Shown: positions 60,643 to 64,000 of the stretch, in pieces
How positions within the stretch are numbered: position 1 is the first letter of the stretch
How the letters are laid out: the number at the start of each line of letters is the position of its first letter
DNA from: Pseudomonas nitroreducens
GTDB taxonomy: Bacteria > Pseudomonadota > Gammaproteobacteria > Pseudomonadales > Pseudomonadaceae
Reading direction: 5' to 3'
NCBI RefSeq assembly: GCF_024170165.1
Contig: NZ_JALJXP010000001.1
Location: 868,001 to 932,000, forward strand
Length of the DNA: 64,000 nt
The notes under the pieces: model-generated
Seen by the model: only the letters and a program-made list of their open reading frames with translations
The model's database searches: none
Told to the model about the DNA's origin: nothing
Program-made: the position numbers and the translations under genes

Positions 60643-61431
60643 TCAGCCCGCCAGCGCCTGGCGGTTGATGCGCCCGGCCAGCTTGCGCATGGCCCAACGC
60701 GGCAGCAGACGCACGCCACAGGCGAACAGGCGGTTGCGCCAGCCAGGAATGATCAGCGCGGGCGCGCGACGCAGTGCTTTCACGGCCAGGAAGGCCACTT
60801 CCTCGGGCGTCATGACGCGTTTGCCGTCGTCGAGCTTGCCCAGGCGCATGTCGGCATTGCGGTAGAAGGCTGTGCGGGTCGGCCCCGGACAGAGCACCGA
60901 GACCTTGATGCCTCGCCCTTTGAGTTCCTCGCGCAGACCTTCGGAGAAATGCAGCACGAACGCCTTGCTGGCGTAGTAGCTGCTCATCCACGGACCGGGC
61001 AGCAGGCTGGCCATGGAGGCGACGTTGAGAATCCGTCCGCCGCCGGTGCGCTCCATCATCGCGCCGATGCCGTGGCACAGGCGCGCCAGGGCCAGGACGT
61101 TGAGCTCCAGCAATTCCTGCTCGCGGGACCAGTCCTGGTCGATGAAGGCACCGGAGGTGCCGACGCCGGCATTGTTCACCAGCAGCTCGATCTGCCTTCC
61201 GCTCTGCTCCAACTCGTGCAGCAGGCCGGAGATCTGCAGCGGTTCGGACAGGTCGCAGACGCGGAACAGCACCTCCACCCCGAAACGCTGAGACAGCTCG
61301 CAGGCGGCGCTGTCCAGGGCATCGCGCTGGCGCGCCACCAGGATCAGTGCCTGGCCACGGCGGGCGAGGGCTTCGGCCAGCGCCAGGCCGATACCGCTGG
61401 AGGCGCCGGTGATGAGGGCAAAACGAGGCAT
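60643..61431 (-). CDS. Short-chain dehydrogenase/reductase
   Basis: 262 aa. Classical SDR: cofactor motif TGASSGIGLALAEAL, LLVNNAGVGTSG, catalytic Ser and YYASKAF (Tyr-x3-Lys), PGPTRTAFY. The C-terminal GWRNRLFACGVRLLPRWAM is hydrophobic/basic and may touch membranes. Substrate unknown. Confidence 0.9.
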   Translation of the reverse strand: MPRFALITGASSGIGLALAEALARRGQALILVARQRDALDSAACELSQRFGVEVLFRVCDLSEPLQISGLLHELEQSGRQIELLVNNAGVGTSGAFIDQDWSREQELLELNVLALARLCHGIGAMMERTGGGRILNVASMASLLPGPWMSSYYASKAFVLHFSEGLREELKGRGIKVSVLCPGPTRTAFYRNADMRLGKLDDGKRVMTPEEVAFLAVKALRRAPALIIPGWRNRLFACGVRLLPRWAMRKLAGRINRQALAG

Positions 61432-61486
61432 TCAGGAGTCTCTGTGACGGGGTGGCGTTCGACCACGCCCGCCACGGGTTGTTGCA

Positions 61487-62587
61487 TTACTGATCCGAGT
61501 CGCCGCCTTCGGTGTCGCCACTGCTGAAGTCGCTGTCGGAAGGCTCCGCGGTGGCCGCCGGATCGGCAGCTTCGTCGCCTTGCTGGTGCTGCGAGGCCTG
61601 CGCCGCCTGGGCGCGTTCGAGGTAGCTCTGGTAGGCCGGGATCGCGATGGCGGCGAGGATACCGCCAAACACCGGGAACAGCAGCCAGGAGAAGGCCAGG
61701 ACCTTGACGCCGGTGCTGTTGGGCGGTGGCGGCGGGCCGAAGCGGTTGGCGCTCTGTTCGCCGGGCATGAACAGCATCAGCAGGCTGAGGACGGCGTTGA
61801 CGAAGGGTACCAGCAGGGCCAGCCAGAGCCAGCCGGACCAGCCCAGGTCATGCAGGCGCTGTACGCCGATGGGGACGCTGAAGACCAGGGCGGCGATGAC
61901 TACTGCGGCGATGGCGGCCACGCCCAGGGGCATCGAGACGGCCATCAGCAGGCTGGCGACCAGGTAGGCGCCGAAGACGATGAAGGACAGCGCGGCGGAC
62001 CAGCCGAGGTAGCGCACCCGGCCGATCCGGCCGGACAGGCTGCGGACTTTCAGTTCGCCGAATTCCGGCAGGTCGTCGCCGACCTTCGCCTGGGGCGGCG
62101 CATAGGGTGAGGCCGGCGCGCTCGGAGCCGTGGCTGCCACGGTGGGCACCGGGTTGGCTGCCAGTTCGGCCTGACGTGCCAGGTACTTCTCGATGACGAT
62201 GCCGCAGGCGCTGCACTCGATGGCGCTGGCCTGCTCATGGCCGCACTTGGGGCAGGTCATCTGCTCGTTGCTGTTACTTTCGCCGGCGGCGCGGGCTGCC
62301 AGGGTCGCTTCGCTGGGATGGTCGTCGGTTTCCACCAGGCTGAAGCCGGCAATGCCTTCGGCTTCCTTGCGGGCGTTGGCACCGGCGCCGTGGAGGGCTC
62401 GCAGGTACTTGTCGGCTTCATCGCCGGAGAGGTCGCGCTTGAGCACGACAGGCTGGCCGCTGAACAGCGCCTCGATCTTCGCGGCGTCGCTCTTGAACAG
62501 GCGGGCGAGATTTTCCTTGGCGGTTTCCAGGGGGGTCTGCGGCATCAGCGCACCGTCGAACACGATCTTGAAGCGGGATTGATCCAT
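61487..62587 (-). CDS. Zinc-ribbon DUF805 membrane protein
   Basis: 366 aa. The N-terminal domain (1-95) resembles the head found in several Pseudomonas membrane proteins (FKIVFDGALMPQTPLETAKE). A zinc ribbon has CPKCGHE and CSACGI (about 112-131). A DUF805 membrane part follows (about 185-330; GRIGRVRYLGWSAALSFIVF, VQRLHDLGWSGWLWLALLVP) with a TM helix after it. The acidic tail is low complexity. Function unknown. Confidence 0.8.
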   Translation of the reverse strand: MDQSRFKIVFDGALMPQTPLETAKENLARLFKSDAAKIEALFSGQPVVLKRDLSGDEADKYLRALHGAGANARKEAEGIAGFSLVETDDHPSEATLAARAAGESNSNEQMTCPKCGHEQASAIECSACGIVIEKYLARQAELAANPVPTVAATAPSAPASPYAPPQAKVGDDLPEFGELKVRSLSGRIGRVRYLGWSAALSFIVFGAYLVASLLMAVSMPLGVAAIAAVVIAALVFSVPIGVQRLHDLGWSGWLWLALLVPFVNAVLSLLMLFMPGEQSANRFGPPPPPNSTGVKVLAFSWLLFPVFGGILAAIAIPAYQSYLERAQAAQASQHQQGDEAADPAATAEPSDSDFSSGDTEGGDSDQ

Positions 62588-62692
62588 CGGGGCATCCTTG
62601 TCTTCTGGCTATGTTGGAATCGCTACAGCGTAATCGGGCCGCCAGGGGCCAACAAGCGGCCCCGGCGGATATATCGTGAGCGGTGCCGCAGC

Positions 62693-63661
62693 TCAGACCA
62701 GCAGCTGGTTGGACAGGCCGGCGCTGCGGGTCAGGGCCTGGCGGTACTCGTGGTCGAGTCGCGCGATCAGCTCGCCCACTGCGGGCAGGTCGCGGATATC
62801 GCCGACACCCTGGCCGGCGGACCACACGGTCTTCCAGGCCTTGGCCTCGTCGCTGACCGGCTTGAGCTTCTCGCCGTAGTCGAGTGCGCCCTTGTCGTTC
62901 AGCCGCTGCATGTCGAAGCCGGCGGCCTCGAGGCTCTGGCGCATGAAGCTGGCCGGCACGCCGGAGACGGCGGGGGTGTGGATGATGTCGGCGGCGCGGG
63001 CGTTGAGCAGCATGTGCTTGTAGTCCTCGGAAGCGGCGCTCTCGCGGGTGGCGATGAAGCGGGTGCCGAGGTAGGCGAGGTCGGCGCCCAGTACCTGGGC
63101 GGCGAGGATCTCGTGGCCGTGGTTGATGCAGCCGGCCAGCAACAGAGTCTTGTCGAAGAACTGACGGATCTCGGCGACCAGCGCGAAGGGGCTCCAGGTG
63201 CCGGCGTGGCCGCCGGCGCCGGCGGCCACGGCGATCAGACCATCGACACCGGCCTCCGCCGCCTTCTCGGCATGGCGGCGGGTAGTGACGTCATGGAACA
63301 CCAGACCGCCGTAGCTGTGCACTGCATCCACCACCTCGCGCACCGCGCCCAGGCTGGTGATGACGATGGGTACCTTGTGCTCGACGCAGAGCTTCAGGTC
63401 TTCCTGCAGGCGCGGGTTGGTGTTGTGGACGATCAGGTTCACCGCATAGGGCGCGGCCTGCGGGTCGGCGGCCAGCCCGGCCTCGATCTCTTCCAGCCAG
63501 GCCTTGAAACCGCTGCTCTCGCGCTGGTTCAGTGCCGGGAAGCTGCCGACGATGCCGCTCTTGCAGCAGGCCAGTACCAGTTGCGGGTTGGAGACCAGGA
63601 ACATCGGTGCCGCCACCAGGGGAATGCGCAGGCGGCGGTCGAGCAGGGCGGGCAGGGACAT
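62693..63661 (-). CDS. Nitronate monooxygenase-like flavin enzyme
   Basis: 322 aa from the ATG at 63661 (MSLPALLDRRLRIPLVAAPM), preceded by AAGGAG. TIM-barrel 2-nitropropane dioxygenase family: IPLVAAPMFLVSNPQL, DGLIAVAAGAGGHAGTWSPF (active-site His region), AGCINHGHEILAAQVLGADL and GTRFIATRESAAS. Oxidises alkyl nitronates in characterised members. The substrate here is not proven. Confidence 0.88.
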   Translation of the reverse strand: MSLPALLDRRLRIPLVAAPMFLVSNPQLVLACCKSGIVGSFPALNQRESSGFKAWLEEIEAGLAADPQAAPYAVNLIVHNTNPRLQEDLKLCVEHKVPIVITSLGAVREVVDAVHSYGGLVFHDVTTRRHAEKAAEAGVDGLIAVAAGAGGHAGTWSPFALVAEIRQFFDKTLLLAGCINHGHEILAAQVLGADLAYLGTRFIATRESAASEDYKHMLLNARAADIIHTPAVSGVPASFMRQSLEAAGFDMQRLNDKGALDYGEKLKPVSDEAKAWKTVWSAGQGVGDIRDLPAVGELIARLDHEYRQALTRSAGLSNQLLV

Positions 63662-63681
63662 GACAGTCTCCTTGTCGGGGG

Positions 63682-64000
63682 TCAGAAGGGTTTGACGACC
63701 ACCAGGATCACGATGGCGATCAGGAACAGCACCGGCACTTCGTTGAACCAGCGGTAGAACACATGGCTGCGGCCATTCTCGCCGCGGGCGAAGCGTTTGA
63801 GCATGGCCCCACAGGCGTGGTGGTAGCCGATCAGCAGGACCACCAGGGTCAGCTTGGCGTGCATCCAGCCCTGGGTCAGCCACGCCGGGTTGAGGTAGAG
63901 CATCCAGGCGCCGAGGACGAGGGTGAGGATCATCGACGGGCCCATGATGCCGCGGTACAGCTTGCGCTCCATGATGCAGAAGCGCTCGCGGCTGGCGGCG
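63682..64000 (-). CDS. hemJ: Protoporphyrinogen oxidase HemJ (CopD-like), N-terminus beyond window
   Basis: The reverse frame ends at 63682 and is open to the right edge, about 105 codons. It shows RERFCIMERKLYRGIMGPSM, three hydrophobic helices and GWMHAKLTLVVLLIGYHHAC, typical of HemJ with its conserved His. Converts protoporphyrinogen IX to protoporphyrin IX in the inner membrane. The stop lies 20 bp before the nitronate monooxygenase-like ATG. Confidence 0.88.
   Translation of the reverse strand, partial: AASRERFCIMERKLYRGIMGPSMILTLVLGAWMLYLNPAWLTQGWMHAKLTLVVLLIGYHHACGAMLKRFARGENGRSHVFYRWFNEVPVLFLIAIVILVVVKPF

Overview
The window is a high-GC chromosomal segment of a gamma-proteobacterium of the genus Pseudomonas. 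The evidence is the gene order rpoD-dnaG-rpsU-tsaD, the lptD-surA-pdxA-ksgA-apaG-apaH run, an agt-type aminobutyrate/aminovalerate transport locus beside rpe-gph-trpE, and an R-type pyocin (tailocin) cluster lodged between trpE and trpG. From memory this order matches P. aeruginosa PAO1 roughly from rpoD to the genes after speD, but without an F-type pyocin. That points to a relative of the P. aeruginosa group rather than P. aeruginosa itself. No integrase, transposase, tRNA, rRNA or CRISPR was seen.

Layout. 1-4151 (minus): the macromolecular synthesis operon rpsU-dnaG-rpoD, with rpoD cut by the window edge. 4352-7002: tsaD, plsY, folB-folK. 7011-8968: cca and a small lipoprotein, with REP-like inverted repeats. 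9015-13863 (minus): the prkA-yeaH-spoVR stress triad. 14152-21842 (minus): lptD-surA-pdxA-ksgA-apaG-apaH-glpE (outer membrane biogenesis, ribosome maturation, alarmone hydrolysis). 21972-25493: amgK-murU-djlA (cell-wall sugar recycling) and a DUF3530 protein. 25661-34593: a sensor kinase with a periplasmic ligand domain, its response regulator, and an ABC importer with two paralogous binding proteins. 34783-37841: rpe, gph and trpE, where the last 23 codons of gph also form a trp leader peptide.

38115-53974 is the tailocin. prtR and prtN (minus) are the SOS-type repressor and the activator. On the plus strand follow ptrB, a sigma-region-4-like protein, an acetyltransferase passenger gene, holin, and then a P2-ordered tail module: V, W, J, I, fiber, sheath, tube, E/E', tape measure, U, X, D. 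Lysozyme and a spanin pair end the cluster. There are no capsid, terminase, replication or integration genes, so the product should be a contractile bactericidal tail. Intrinsic terminators recur inside the late region: after the putative PrtN-dependent promoter, between tail blocks, and inside the lysozyme coding sequence. With the sigma-4/Q-like protein upstream, this suggests a processive antitermination circuit.

54069-64000: a second trp leader peptide, trpG-trpD-trpC, then vfr/crp, an OsmC-like protein, speD, coq7, a HIT hydrolase, a short-chain dehydrogenase, a zinc-ribbon/DUF805 membrane protein, a nitronate monooxygenase-like enzyme and the 3' part of hemJ.
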